From Panaeolus papilionaceus (taxonomy: Eukaryota > Basidiomycota > Agaricomycetes > Agaricales), in assembly GCA_015501605.1 (NCBI GenBank), contig JADNRZ010000012.1, forward strand, positions 434,001-498,000: a DNA stretch of 64,000 bases, in the 5' to 3' direction. Numbering within the stretch: the stretch's first letter is position 1; the number at the start of each line of letters is the position of its first letter. The notes beneath the pieces were generated by a model. The model was not told the DNA's origin, did no database searches, and worked only from the letters and a program-made list of their open reading frames with translations. Of this stretch, positions 47,529 through 58,642 are shown one piece after another. The translations under genes and the position numbers were made by a program.

Positions 47529-48517
47529 CGATGCGCGTTTCGGTCGAGGTCATTCGATGAATACATGGCGTTAGGAAACTGCTAGGCGAGTGCTCGAATT
47601 CATGGCGGTTTTCTGTGGAATGGTTGAGGGGACGTACTTGTCTCCACTTGACGGAGGCTCTCAAGTAAGAAATAGATATGATGATGTGAAGTAAGAGAGC
47701 GACCAAAATGGGCGATCGTCTCCAACTTGAGCTTTAATGTGCCAGAGGAGGCAAGTGGTTGAAGGTTAAGGAAGGATGGAGTGTTTCGGTGAGCGTGTGC
47801 GGGTTTATATACTCTGTAGAGTTGTTTGTCTTGAAGAACTATTTTGTTTGTCCCGATCGTCGAAGTACTGGTGGCTTGTGGTAGGTCTCGATGCTTGGTT
47901 CAAAATTGTGACCGTTTATGGGTTTTTGACATTTCTAATACTAGGAGAGTAAATGTAATGTATATCAAGCAAAGGCGTTCTGCGTAAATTATAATAAAAG
48001 TTATTGTAGAAGCAATTCAATGAAAAGGGAATCTGACTCGGAGGACCTGAACAAGGCTCGGCGTTGAGTGTGTCATGTGACCGTGTTCATTTCTATCTTA
48101 GAAGCGCGTTTAGGGGCCAACGCCTCTGGTCTTCTTTTCGTAACTCGCCTTTTAGCAGCATCTTAGTGTCTCAAATACTGGGACCCTAATTTTCATTATA
48201 GATGGTATAGCTGAGGCGCTTTTCAAGTTTGAAGACGCAAATACTCCCCGAAGAAAGTGGGAGAAATATCAGTACAAGCTCGACTGACACCGCATTTCAA
48301 AATCTTGATGAAATCCAAAGTCGAAAATCGTCCTCTTCGTCAAACAGCAGTCTCAGCGAGTAAGGCCTTCAGCACTGTGCTCTCTTATTATATACTCAAT
48401 ATCTTTTATCATGAATAACAGCGAAGATGCAGACATAGCGCACGACCTTGATCAATTCCAACAATGTGAAGCCACTGGCATGATCAGTTTTCTGTGTGCC
48501 TTGTGTTGCTCAAATAG
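47529..48517. other. Stretch upstream of the kinase gene
   Basis: Holds the probable promoter of the small minus-strand gene (TATA-like site near 47805-47812). From about 48200 it also holds open plus-strand pieces (ALFKFEDANTPRRKWEKYQY; DIAHDLDQFQQCEATG) that are probably the first exons of the FunK1-like gene. I could not fix their joins. Confidence 0.4.
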
Positions 48518-50595
48518 CGTGAACATTTCCTCGAGAACGACGATTTAATGCACCTTTACTGTGCCATGAAGAAGATGGTTAGAACTGACAGCACACTAAA
48601 GATGCTGGTGGGAGCGTGAGTGCAGTTCCCTGTACTGCAGACCGACAATAACTCATATTTCTCATTAGAGCTTTATCAAACCCGAGCTGCAGTACTTCCT
48701 TTTTTATTTCCAAAGTCACTAATTATTCGTTCGATATTCTATCGCGGTTTGATCCTCCTCTGATACCCAAGTTCGAGGGGTGCCGACAACTCGTCGCAAT
48801 TCTTGACAATGAAGATACCAACGACAACGCGGGTATAAACATCGTCTATTGGAGTGATCTGACGTCCATACCTGAGCTGTATGACCTGAAGTATGAAGAT
48901 AGCTACCACAAAGAAGAACCAATACTATGTCCAGATGTCTTTGGGTGGTCACACATCCTCTGTCCAGTTACTCCCCGCCGAAGCGCCACCTTTGTGCATC
49001 AAAATCAAGATCGCGTAGTACCTTCGTCGTTTAACATCGACTACCACAACATCACGCAGCATGAGCTTACAGACGAAGAATCAAAGATTCATACCGCAAT
49101 AAAAAGCAGTTATCGAATGTCTTCCTATTTCGACATGACCCATACCATCTCTTTGATCGTCGTCGGTGACTCTATGAATGCATCCACTCTAATAAGGCTT
49201 GCCATTCATCGGTTTACATCTTCGGAGCACCATATATCGGTTATGTGGACCGATAAACAGGGCATAATCCAAAGTATCATGTTCAACCTTTTGGATGGCC
49301 TTCCACATTTCCTCCTTCTCCTGCTAACATTGCAGCGGTTCAGGCCAGAGCATTGGGGGTATGGTCTACCAAACAAGACTTCTTCTATGAGCGCTCTGCG
49401 TGTCCCTTATCAAGTCATAAAGATGCGGTGCAATGGTCAGGCAAACAGCAAGCCTTCGAAGCTGGTCTATTTCTGTCCGTTTGCGGACACTATCCACCGG
49501 AGTCAATCTTTGACTGGTAAAGGAACGTGGGTGATGGGAGCCAGTCAGCGTCCCCCTTCAAAAAACATTCGAAGCAAAAAAGACTTGGTAGCCCACAACG
49601 ATTATGTTGTTAAGTGCTCATGGACGAACGTGTGCAGGACCAGCGAAGCTACAATCCTGCAAACGGCACATGAGATCGGCAAGGATAGCAATTATATCGA
49701 GGGACACATCCCAGAGCTTCTGTCCGCTTCCGAGCCTCATTTCACGACTAGCACGACGGAGACAATTCGTCGATTTTTTGGTCTTAGCACGAAGGGGGCC
49801 CGAAGATTTCGAATACTCGTCTTGGAGCGACTGGTTCCTATCTCGTCTCTTCTAGAAGAGGAAATGGCTGCCGCTTTCCTTCAGATATTTTTCTGTAAAT
49901 CTTTATGTGATCGCTCAGCAGTGAAAGTATTGACGGTTCAAACAGGCTACCGTGCTCTATGGATCCGAAGCATTCATCACTTGGACATTAGCGTAGCTAA
50001 CCTCATGTGGAGCAAATCTCGAAAGGCCGGTGTTCTAAATGACTTTGACCTTGCGAGGATCTGCACTCAGACCCTACATCCTGACTTGGCTGCAAATAAT
50101 GTTGGAACTTTAGCTTATATGGCCCTGGACCTGCTGGCAGATGAAGCAGCGGAAGGAAAAATTGAACGTATCTATAGGCATGATGCCGAGGCTTTCTCTT
50201 GGTGGTGTCTTGTCGAGCTGTATATGTCATTCAAAAGAAACGAACACGATGTTATCCCCCGCTCGGAGTCTGGTGACAAGTGGAACCATGGGATACAGGG
50301 AAGCAACAAAAGAAATCGAATATTCAAGCACACGATTTGGCAAAGCGATGTGTTGACCCATCTTCCTTCACCCGCCTACTCAAACATTCGGTCGGTAACA
50401 CAAGCCCTCGCATCGTTTTGGGGAAATTTTCACACAGAAAATCGAGAAGAACACAGTCTCAAATCTCAAATCAAGCATGAATACTATCCTAGAAGAGATA
50501 TTACCACACAAGAGGATCACACATGGACGAATCTTATTGCTGTGTTTCGGCGAAAAGATGTAGGAGGTGTTACTACCCCTCCAAGAATTGCTTAG
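48518..50595 (+). CDS. FunK1-like protein kinase (5' end unresolved)
   Basis: Fungal-specific kinase-like protein found expanded in mushrooms. The exon 48518-48615 joins in phase 2 to a long exon 48669-50595 (642 codons). Kinase landmarks are beta-3 lysine VVKCSW, the alpha-C glutamate SEATILQTAHEI, catalytic loop HLDISVANLMW, DFD motif LNDFDLAR, and the FunK1 hallmark GTLAYMALDLL, then FSWWCLVELYM. The catalytic loop has Leu in place of the usual Arg (HRD to HLD) but keeps the Asp and Asn. The frame runs back to 48669 and beyond, past the GTG at 48994. No start codon was fixed; earlier exons from about 48200 are likely. Role unknown; activity plausible but not assured. Confidence 0.72.
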
Positions 50596-50852
50596 TAGAA
50601 AGGAAGCGGGTAATCTTAATTAGATAAGTTAATATAAGTGGGTAGAATGTCTGCTGCATGTACATTTACTATGTAGGATTTAAAGCTTTCATCTTGCGCG
50701 CCTAATGTGTTCCAACGGGGGTAGCGGACCGACTCTGGACCGAAATGGGAGTATCGCGTTGGTTGTCCTTGTTTGTTTGTCAAGCTGCAGCTTCCACGTT
50801 GAATGCTGTCATTGTCCACCGCGTTCTCCAAAGCCATCTCGTCGTCAAAGCC

Positions 50853-52193
50853 ATGTCGCACGCCAACAATAACTCGCCACCACCGCTGCGCCATCCAGTG
50901 CCGACGCACCCTGCATACATTCCTGAGCCTCCATCGACGCCGGCTTCACCACAGGGTTACCAACGGTTTTCATCATCACCGGCCCCGGGGCAGACAGGTG
51001 GGTACCCGCAGCCACATGCACCACCTCATCTGCAAGGTTATGCTGCCCATGTACCAGCGTATACTTCACCATTCCCGAATGCACCCCCGGTTCCACAGCA
51101 GTATCATCACCCAATGCAGCAACCACCAATGTCCAACCCGCGTCAGGCACCACAAAACGCACCTGACTTTGGTGCATGGGGACTGGATAACACGACAGCG
51201 ACTCTGGGTATGCAGCTCGGTCAGAGTGCAGTAGCTGCTGGACAAGACTACGTGCAGAAAAACGTGCGTTTTAATTTTCCATCTACGATGCGTTATGCTT
51301 AAAGTTGTATGTATGTCTAGTTTGGGTCATTCCTACCCGCAGCGTCTATTAAACACCACTTCAATGTATCAAATTCGTATGTGATCAAGAAAATGCAGCT
51401 TGTGCTGTTTCCCTGGCTGCACAAGCCATGGTCGCGTCGACCCCGTGCACCACAGGGCGAATACATGCCACCAAGAGACGACTTGAACAGCCCAGACCTT
51501 TATATCCCAGGTACTTATTTGAGCTTTCGTTGGTATCCTGCACTAATATATGAATTATTTCAGTGATGGCGGTCGTCACATACATCATCTTCACTGCACT
51601 GCTTTCTGGTATTGAAGGGAAATTCCACCCTCAAGTATGTATATTCTTCGCATGCTGAGCTGCAACTCCGCTCAACTCTCCATTGCCAGATTCTCGGTGA
51701 AGCTGCGTCGCGGGCAATGATTGTGATGCTTCTTGACTGCGGATTTGTGAAGCTTGGGTGCTATGTCCTGAATATTCAGGGCTCCTCCCAGTTTGTTGAT
51801 ATCTTGGCCTATGGGGGGTACAAGTTCGTTGGGTGAGTGCACAATGACCCATATTTTAACCAAAACACTGATCGTGATACGTAGCGTCTTGTTGACACTG
51901 ACAACGACCTTCCTGGGACTAAAAGGTTTCCTTTGGACTCTTGTGTTCACGTATACCTTCCTTGCAAATGGTTTCTTCCTGGTCAGTTCCAGTCAAGCTT
52001 CTAATAATCACACTCACTGACAGTCGCTTAGTTACGCTCTCTTCGTGCTGTGGTACTACCAGACGCGGCCAGCGTCAATCCATCACACGCTGCAGCGACC
52101 GTCACTCATGCGCAGCGCAGAAGGCGTATTGGGTTCCTATTATTCGAGGCATTCATGCAAGTTCTCTACATGGGCTGGCTGGTCCGCATCTGA
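50853..52193 (+). CDS. YIF1: YIF1, ER-Golgi transport membrane protein
   Basis: Conserved partner of Yip1, working in COPII vesicle traffic between ER and Golgi. The Pro/Gln-rich cytosolic N-terminus is about 110 residues. Next is DFGAWGLDNTTATLGMQLGQ, then KHHFNVSNSYVIKKMQLVLF after the first intron (51264-51320). The intermediate exons encode YMPPRDDLNSPDLYIP and several helices (VTYIIFTALLSGI, GFVKLGCYVLNIQ, GYKFVG). The last exon reads LRSLRAVVLPDAASVN and ends FMQVLYMGWLVRI, the usual YIF1 end. Start at ATG 50853 (MSHANNNSPPP); the open frame above it begins at 50745 but adds no homologous sequence. Same orientation as the kinase gene. Confidence 0.92.
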
Positions 52194-52606
52194 GGATAGA
52201 GCGTGATACTTGGTTCTTAGTCGTTGGTCATTGGTACATATATTCCGTTCTTTAATGCTAATCAAAATTATATCCATCAAGACGATCGCTAGAAGCCCTG
52301 AATATATACGTATTATTCCTTAACTTTGCACCTGCTTCCCGGATATTCGAGTTTTGGAGACTTTCGACGATAAGTTATTATTGAGCTATGTGCTCAATGT
52401 TTAACGCAATCAATCCATGCTGACAACCCTACTGATCAATTGATCAGGATGGAAGTCGCTCATTGCTCCGTCAAGACTAGGCGTGGTTGTTAGGACAGTC
52501 AGGGTGGTGAGAATGCATGTTTCAGGGTCTGCACCGGACTCGTCGTTGATGTTGATAGTGAGTAAATTCAGAACGACTCGACAACACTAAAACGCGTCTG
52601 TTCAAT
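52194..52606. other. Intergenic stretch, convergent
   Basis: Between the end of YIF1 and the end of the first DUF6533 gene; no gene seen. Confidence 0.45.
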
Positions 52607-53766
52607 TTCAGTTGGTGTTTATGTGGCCAAAATCACGTACTGCGATCGAGATGACGGATCTGGGGACAATGACAAATATATGGGCTTGGCAATTCCTCTC
52701 GACGGTCGAGTAGGAGATGAAGAAGGCGAAGACGGCTATGTTTCTTCGTCCTAGGGCGATTGAAGAGTGACTAAATTTTTGAACATGTACCGCAGATCAA
52801 CCCAAGAATTATCACTCCGTCCCTATTGACAATCTTTACAACACGGCTCCTGATGGACCTCAAACTTCGCCGGCTGAAAAGCAACATCCCAATCGATATT
52901 TGGACGACCCAGATAACAACCCTGATAAACAGAGATAGGCAACACAGAGTGATGGGGTAAGCGCGCACTATACACGATAATTGGCGATTCACTTACCCTA
53001 ACCATATTATAGGGGAGTATACATTGATAGTATCGCATGTGCAGTTGAATGAAAAGTTACGGACGAAAATGACTGTCGTCACACGCCGGCAAATTGCCAT
53101 GGAAGCAAGCAGCGATATGAAGAGAACAGCGATTCGTCGATCCTTCTTGTAATGTGCATAAACTGGAAAGCAAGATTATATCAGTGCAGGTAGGCAGCAC
53201 AGGCAGCTCGTGAGTATGAATGACGGACTTCTGAGCATTAATAGCGAGTCTAGGCCCTGAAGGAGTACTGTAAGGGATGCCAGGAGAAAGTACCACCACC
53301 TAAAGCAAGGTCGGGGATCTTTGATAGGGATGTTGAACCGAAGCGGCCCGTTGACGAGGTATACGTTGATCCTGTTCGAAAGGTGATGTAAACTGGGTTG
53401 TTTTGTATAGATGAAGGGATAAACTGGACATACGACTGCACAATAAGCGGTATATAGCCCCTTGACAAAGTAAACGGACGCCTGTATATCAAACATGGGC
53501 GAAGATTGGCGAAAAGCACTCTTCAATTCGAACCAAGGCTTGCCTCCATATATACCCAAGTTCATTATCCAAGCAAAGGAAGTAGTCCCAGACGAGTATG
53601 ACCAGCGAGGCACCTATGCATAGAAAACCAGCAGATGTCAGTATCAATTTGAAGGTCAGTCAGCGCTTGTGATAGGACTGAACATACTGGTTATCCATGT
53701 TCTATGTAAAAGACCAAATGCTAAACGTTCCTCCAGGATAGGTAGGCATCCAAGAAGGTTTCGCAT
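52607..53766 (-). CDS. DUF6533 membrane protein A
   Basis: Multi-pass membrane protein of a basidiomycete family of unknown function. The DUF6533 core reads ASLVILVWDYFLCLDNELGY then IWRRPF. Further exons give INVYLVNGPLRFNIPIKDPR, WYFLLASLTVLLQGLDSLL, YAHYKKDRRIAVLFISLLAS, RVVKIVNRDGVIILGLICG and FAFFISYSTVERNCQAHIF, ending SIAVRDFGHINTN. The intron after IWR (53543-53482) has a GC donor (GCAAGC); the frame and phase match gene B, whose donor there is GT. Relative to B, 15 bases are missing in the first helix, in frame. First exon (53766-53688, MRNLLGCLPIL...) is tentative. It is the closest relative of gene B. Confidence 0.68.
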
Positions 53767-54436
53767 ATTTGAACCATGTAGGAATTGAGAGAGGAATGTC
53801 GCCGTGCTTCGTTGGTTTTTGCTGGAGAAAAGGGCATAGGGACTGATGGCGTGGCGCCCACTGGGGATTTAAATTCGCAATATGATAGAGCGCACATCTT
53901 CCGAGCTGATCAGTGATCAGGAACGCATTTGAAACTCAATATTACACTCGGCCACAAAAGGGCCTATATGTTAGGCCTGTGTTGGGTCTGTGACAAGATG
54001 CTCAATATCTTGAAATGCGCAGAACTTGCATCCAGCTGAAATGTGTATTTAATACAGTAGATTACAATACAGCTACGATTAGAATTAACGCACTTAAGGA
54101 TTCACCTTTTCGTGTGGTAAGTACCTATCTGAACATACAGGATGCGCAGCGGCATGGTGTACTATTGTCCTTCCGCTGGTGTTGCTATACACCCTGTCGA
54201 CTTGCTGTCGACTCGGACCTATATCCTTGGAAGTATCCACGGACCCTGACGCAAACATCAGGGTGAAGCTATGGGCCAAAGTAAACTGGGATTCCCGGGA
54301 ACGGCCGCCTGCCGAGGAGTAACCCCTCTCGTCGCAGGAGAACCATCACGTCTGCTATGACATCGAGGTATTCCCGCTGGTTAAGGAAGGAACGGTGAGC
54401 ACGAAAGTTTCGTTGCTATGCTCCTGAGCAGCTTCG
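53767..54436. other. Spacer between DUF6533 genes A and B
   Basis: No gene or repeat supported; presumably the promoter of A and the 3' end of B. Confidence 0.4.
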
Positions 54437-55624
54437 TCAGCGTTTATGGTAAGGAGATTCAGAACAGCTCTGCAGCACTGTAGGGTGGGTAGTCAACTGA
54501 CATGCATTGTTCTTCGGAAAAAAATGACAAACCGCAACAGATACGAGGGCCATAGGAAAAGTCATGACAACGTGAGCTTGATAGCTCCCTCTTACTGTAG
54601 AGTAGGGGACTAAAAAAGCAAAGATGGCTAAAATCGAAAGTTAGCTTGTGGCATTATATTGCCCGGGAGCCTGGCACATACCGCAAACCAGTCCCAGAAT
54701 CAAGGCACCGTCTCTATTCACAATTTTCACAACGCGGATTCCCAAAGAATGAAGGCCTCGTTTGCCTAACAGAAGCGCCCCAATCGCTAAGTGAACAACC
54801 CATACAATAATACTGCAAAATTATCGACACATTAAGTTCGTTTTGTTCCCCGACGCTTGTCGTGAAAAAACGGACGAACCATACGAAAACAACAGGGGGG
54901 TAGATGTTGGTGGTGTCACATATACAGTTAAAAGAAACATTGGTGATTACAAGTGGTCCCATAATAGCTTGTCCAATGAGGAGAGTCATAAATAGACCAA
55001 CAAGAATGAATGCAATTCTTCTCTCCTGTTCGTACAACGCGTATACTGAGAAAGGTTTAGCCTGGACACAATATCGATACCATTCGAAAAGCTTACTTCG
55101 TAGCAACAATACGAAAGCGAGACATTGCAATAGCGACGAGGCAACAGCTAGCAGAGACCCAAACCATCTTCGGCAGATGCGTTGATCTTCGATTGGGATA
55201 CCGGTGAATAAGGGACCAAGTACGAAATACAGATTGATGCTGCTCAGATCTGATAAGCTTCTCATCAACAATACCAAGGCGGTCGTGAGCTTACGCTTGT
55301 ACAACAAGACCCACGTAACGCGAAAAGAGATATGTGGCCTTGACCGTATTAAATGGACGTCTGTTAAAGTTGATCAGTTGAATAAGGCCTCTAATTCAAG
55401 ATAAACGACGTTTACTGACCTCCAGATATATGATGCCTCATCCCCCAGAGTTAAACCATAGTCCCAGACCACCAGAACCAACGAAGCAACTGTCCAGAAT
55501 TAGCCGAAATTTCGGGCCTCGTTCCAAGAGAGCACGCACTTGATCCCCATTTTCTGCTGAACAGGCTCAGCGCAATCTCCTCTATAGCAGGACCGCAGAT
55601 ACGAAGATCGTTTAGATTGCTCAT
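54437..55624 (-). CDS. DUF6533 membrane protein B
   Basis: Homolog of A in the same orientation. The core is ASLVLVVWDYGLTLGDEASY, IWR (intron), RPFNTVKATYLFSRYVGLVV, INLYFVLGPLFTGIPIEDQR, then SLLAVASSLLQCLAFVLLLR, YALYEQERRIAFILVGLFM, CDTTNIYPPVVFVW, the loop RVVKIVNRDGALILGLVCG, and IFAFLVPYSTVRGSYQAHVV. A non-conserved tail follows, ending YHKR, with the stop at 54439-54437. A first exon of 22 bases at 55624-55603 (MSNLNDL) fits the phase but is tentative. About six or seven helices. Function unknown. Confidence 0.68.
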
Positions 55625-56295
55625 ACCCAACACATGGGAGGGGGAGCAGGTGCTCAACGTGCAACCAGTCCTGGTTTAACTGATGTGGGCGAGGAAGAAT
55701 TTGAACCAACAACCCGCGGGGAGCCCAACATGATAAAACAGGTTAGAGTTGCGACATTACATAACTAAGGCACCCACATGTGGACAACTTTGGGACATTG
55801 TTGGGGCAAATTGCGGAAGCGCTGTCAATTATCACTGGCAGCGTGAGCGTCATCAGAAGAATTGCATCCACTGCCACTAAGTTTTGGAACTATCTTCGTA
55901 AGTATGTCTCTTCATCGGTTACATGCCAAAAATCCCGTCTATAGGGACCGGGGTTCGGTATAACAATACCCATCTGTTTAAATTATAATTTACAGAAGCA
56001 GGCTTCGGTTTATTTTGAGAAATGTGGGTGCAACTTGTGGTACAATGTACGGTTGGATAAGATTAAATTATGATAGGTCTGAGACCCGGACCTCTATCTG
56101 AATCTAGCGAATGTCACAGCTTAGAAAGTACTCCCAAGACCAATTATATATGTCGTGATGAATTGATCTGGGTTAGCATCAGCAAACCGCATCGTTCCGA
56201 GGTCAACCACTGTTGTTGAAATAGCGTCATTCACGATCTCGCGAAGGTGTAATATAAGTCGTGAGCCCTAAGACAAAGACAGTGCAATGAGTAAA
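55625..56295. other. Spacer between DUF6533 genes B and C
   Basis: No gene supported. A short tRNA-like T-loop match near 55685-55715 (minus strand) does not fold into a tRNA (see rejected items). Confidence 0.4.
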
Positions 56296-58076
56296 TCACC
56301 CAGCCCTTCGAAGGTCTGGGACACCCACCGAAATGGAAAGAATGGCAACCATCCATCTACGAGATATGTAAGTGTTGGGTGTAACACAATAGGGCAGTTT
56401 GAATGGGACATACGGCTTCGAAGCGGCGACAAACGGACTCTCTGGTATGGTGAGGCTCAGGGTGGTTGCAACGATAGTGGACGCTATGAAACCAGATTGT
56501 CAGACTCCAGGTGAAGTACCATCAGAAAACAAGTGTACCTGTGATGCTAGTGGACATGATATAGTGGTAAGCTTGGCTATAGTATTCGACAGAAAAAGAG
56601 CCTCACGTTAAGAATGAGTATGAGCCACCGAAGCAAAACACTTTATATAGTGGTGAAACGATGTCCGTTGGCTTTCGCTTTCGCCATAATGTGATGAGCG
56701 GGCATCTGATAATCATCATGCCGAAAAGGATCACTGACATCTCGAAGTTGAGCGGTGAAAAGAAACCAAAGATCCCTTCGAACGTACCTGCAACCATCAT
56801 TCCTGGTATCCTAATGGTCGTAGTCATTATAAGCGATAATCATATATGAAACAGCATTTATCAACGCACCACGCAAGCAACGTCGAACGCATACCAGGGA
56901 TCATTATCGGACAGCCCAGGTATTGCATACTCGGAGCTGCGATCAATTCTCCACTGCGAACAGCAGGAAGAATAGTCACGATGACGGCAATGTGGCACTA
57001 TATGTCGGCTCAAAAATCAGACCTCGCAAACATCGAGATATGATATTGTACATACAGATATCTGAACTATAGTCACGAAAAAAAGCTCGGCGTAAGCTCA
57101 TTAGAGCCTGAGGTTGGGATGAACGTACCCAGAAGAAGTGAGACAAGAAAAATTAAGACTAAATATTCGAAGCAAGAATTTGATCAGTTTCTTGCTTTTT
57201 GAAACGAACCAGGTCGCTTACCCCGCCGACTGTGCTCATATAGGGCATAGATTCTCATCAGCAATATCAAGTTGACCACTATCGAAATGAACGGGGGTCC
57301 ACCACTGTACCACCTTGTTAAGCGAGGATTCATGCAAATAGGTCGTTTAGAGAACTCACAACGTGAAGTGCCACCATACGAAGACCCGGCAACTGTATAA
57401 GAACGAAGAATTCAACAAATACATCACCAATCGAGTCGCTATCTTGACTCACGCCTATCGAACAAATTCCGGTTGTCACATAAGTAAACTAGTGCAGATA
57501 AAACGGCTTCCTGGGACTTACTGTGGCTGAAGGGCGGAAGTGCAGAAATACTGCGGAAAGCCTTTAAATTTATGTTTGAGCGTAGAGAGTAGTTAAGCAT
57601 ACCCAGATTTTCGATGCTTTGATGGGAGAATAAGCGCTCCGGCTCGATGTGATGGGGAGAGAGATACTCACAACACAACCATAAAGCCAAAGTATCGGGT
57701 AAAAAAATATGTGAGCTTTGGCCAGCCCCATGGTTGACTGAAATTAAGAGGGGCAGCTTTCTTTAGGACATATGTATAACATCAGAATCTCCAATGATAG
57801 ACCTACGGCCAGATAGATGTGACCTAAAAGGTTGAAGAAAATGACATCGTGGATCAGGGTTGTACTTTGCAACGTGCTCAACGCGCACGCACCTCTCGAG
57901 GAAAGACTCTCAGGACGTCATAAGCAATTACCGTCAAAGCAGATACTGGGTATCCGAATAAGCGTTTAAGTGTACATATACTTAGGACGACGGATGTAGA
58001 CCAGGGTTAAATTGATCTACTTACCCATAATGTAGCTAGACGCCTGGTTCTGATAAACCACATTGTCGAGATCCAT
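56296..58076 (-). CDS. DUF6533 membrane protein C
   Basis: More distant third member, with the fullest family signature. Exon 1 58076-58025 (MDLDNVVYQNQASSYIM) joins in phase 1 to VSALTVIAYDVLRVFPRE, then to a 17-base exon (57823-57807) and WGWPKLTYFFTRYFGFMVV. Further on are CRVFVWWHF, PPFISIVVNLILLMRIYALY, EHSRR, VLIFLVSLLLG, IAAPSMQYLGCPIMIPG, FFSPLNFEMSVILFGMMII and DIVSPLYKVFCFGGSYSFL. In the last loop the family's RDG reads FGG. The 3' exons (ending RRAG, stop near 56296) are less certain. At least ten exons, very short introns. Function unknown. Confidence 0.66.
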
Positions 58077-58273
58077 CCTCAATTCACTCCTCAGCTTAAG
58101 CCTCTAATTCCAAACAAATGCGCAGCCGAACAAGTTCTTGAGTATAAGGAGTGTGATATTCGGTGTTGCAGATCCTGCTTCTGAGCAAAGACAAGCTCAA
58201 GTGACATGAAGAGGCCCAGACGGAAAACGAATTAGAGGTGAATGGGCGGTGTGATGTACTCAACACCGATGAA

Positions 58274-58642
58274 CTAGCATGGACGAAGGAAGGAGAATCG
58301 TGGGTGAACCCGTGGAAAGGGAGTCCTCGAGTCGAAGTCTTCTTTTGTCTTTAAGGGGTCTTGAGATGTACAGATGCAGGGACGCTGGGTGACGGGTTGT
58401 TGGTATTGGGTGGCCGCCATGTGAATTTTTCTCATTGATACTGGAGCTTGTGTGGCGCTACCATAACCTTCTCGCGACTCGGAGTCAGTCAGGGAAGCGT
58501 TGAGATAATCAAAGCCTGTCTTTGCAAGAGAAATTATGGCGAGCATCAAAGCCGTTACGAAGTTCCCATTAGTAAATCTGTTCTTTGGAGCGTAGCTTCG
58601 TGAGCGCCACAATATAAGCTTATCCAGCATGAACATGTACAC
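58274..58642 (-). CDS. Possible gene fragment, unknown
   Basis: Open frame of about 120 codons: MLDKLILWRSRSYAPKNRF, NFVTALMLAIISLAKTGFDY, then a polar tail. It holds one hydrophobic stretch. It could be the last exon of a membrane-protein gene in line with the DUF6533 array, but it matches no DUF6533 block I know. Start and upstream exons not found. Confidence 0.25.
   Translation of the reverse strand: MYMFMLDKLILWRSRSYAPKNRFTNGNFVTALMLAIISLAKTGFDYLNASLTDSESREGYGSATQAPVSMRKIHMAATQYQQPVTQRPCICTSQDPLKTKEDFDSRTPFPRVHPRFSFLRPC

Noticed and set aside
48994..50595. Kinase gene starting at 48994
   Set aside because: That codon is GTG; the frame and protein-like sequence continue upstream through 48669 and an earlier exon.
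53460..53500. Frameshift in DUF6533 gene A relative to B
   Set aside because: A one-base shift seemed likely at first, but exon-end phases show that the net change is an in-frame 15-base deletion.
55680..55720. Minus-strand GGTTCAAATTC resembling a tRNA T-loop
   Set aside because: The T-stem does not pair and no A-box, anticodon stem or acceptor stem could be found.
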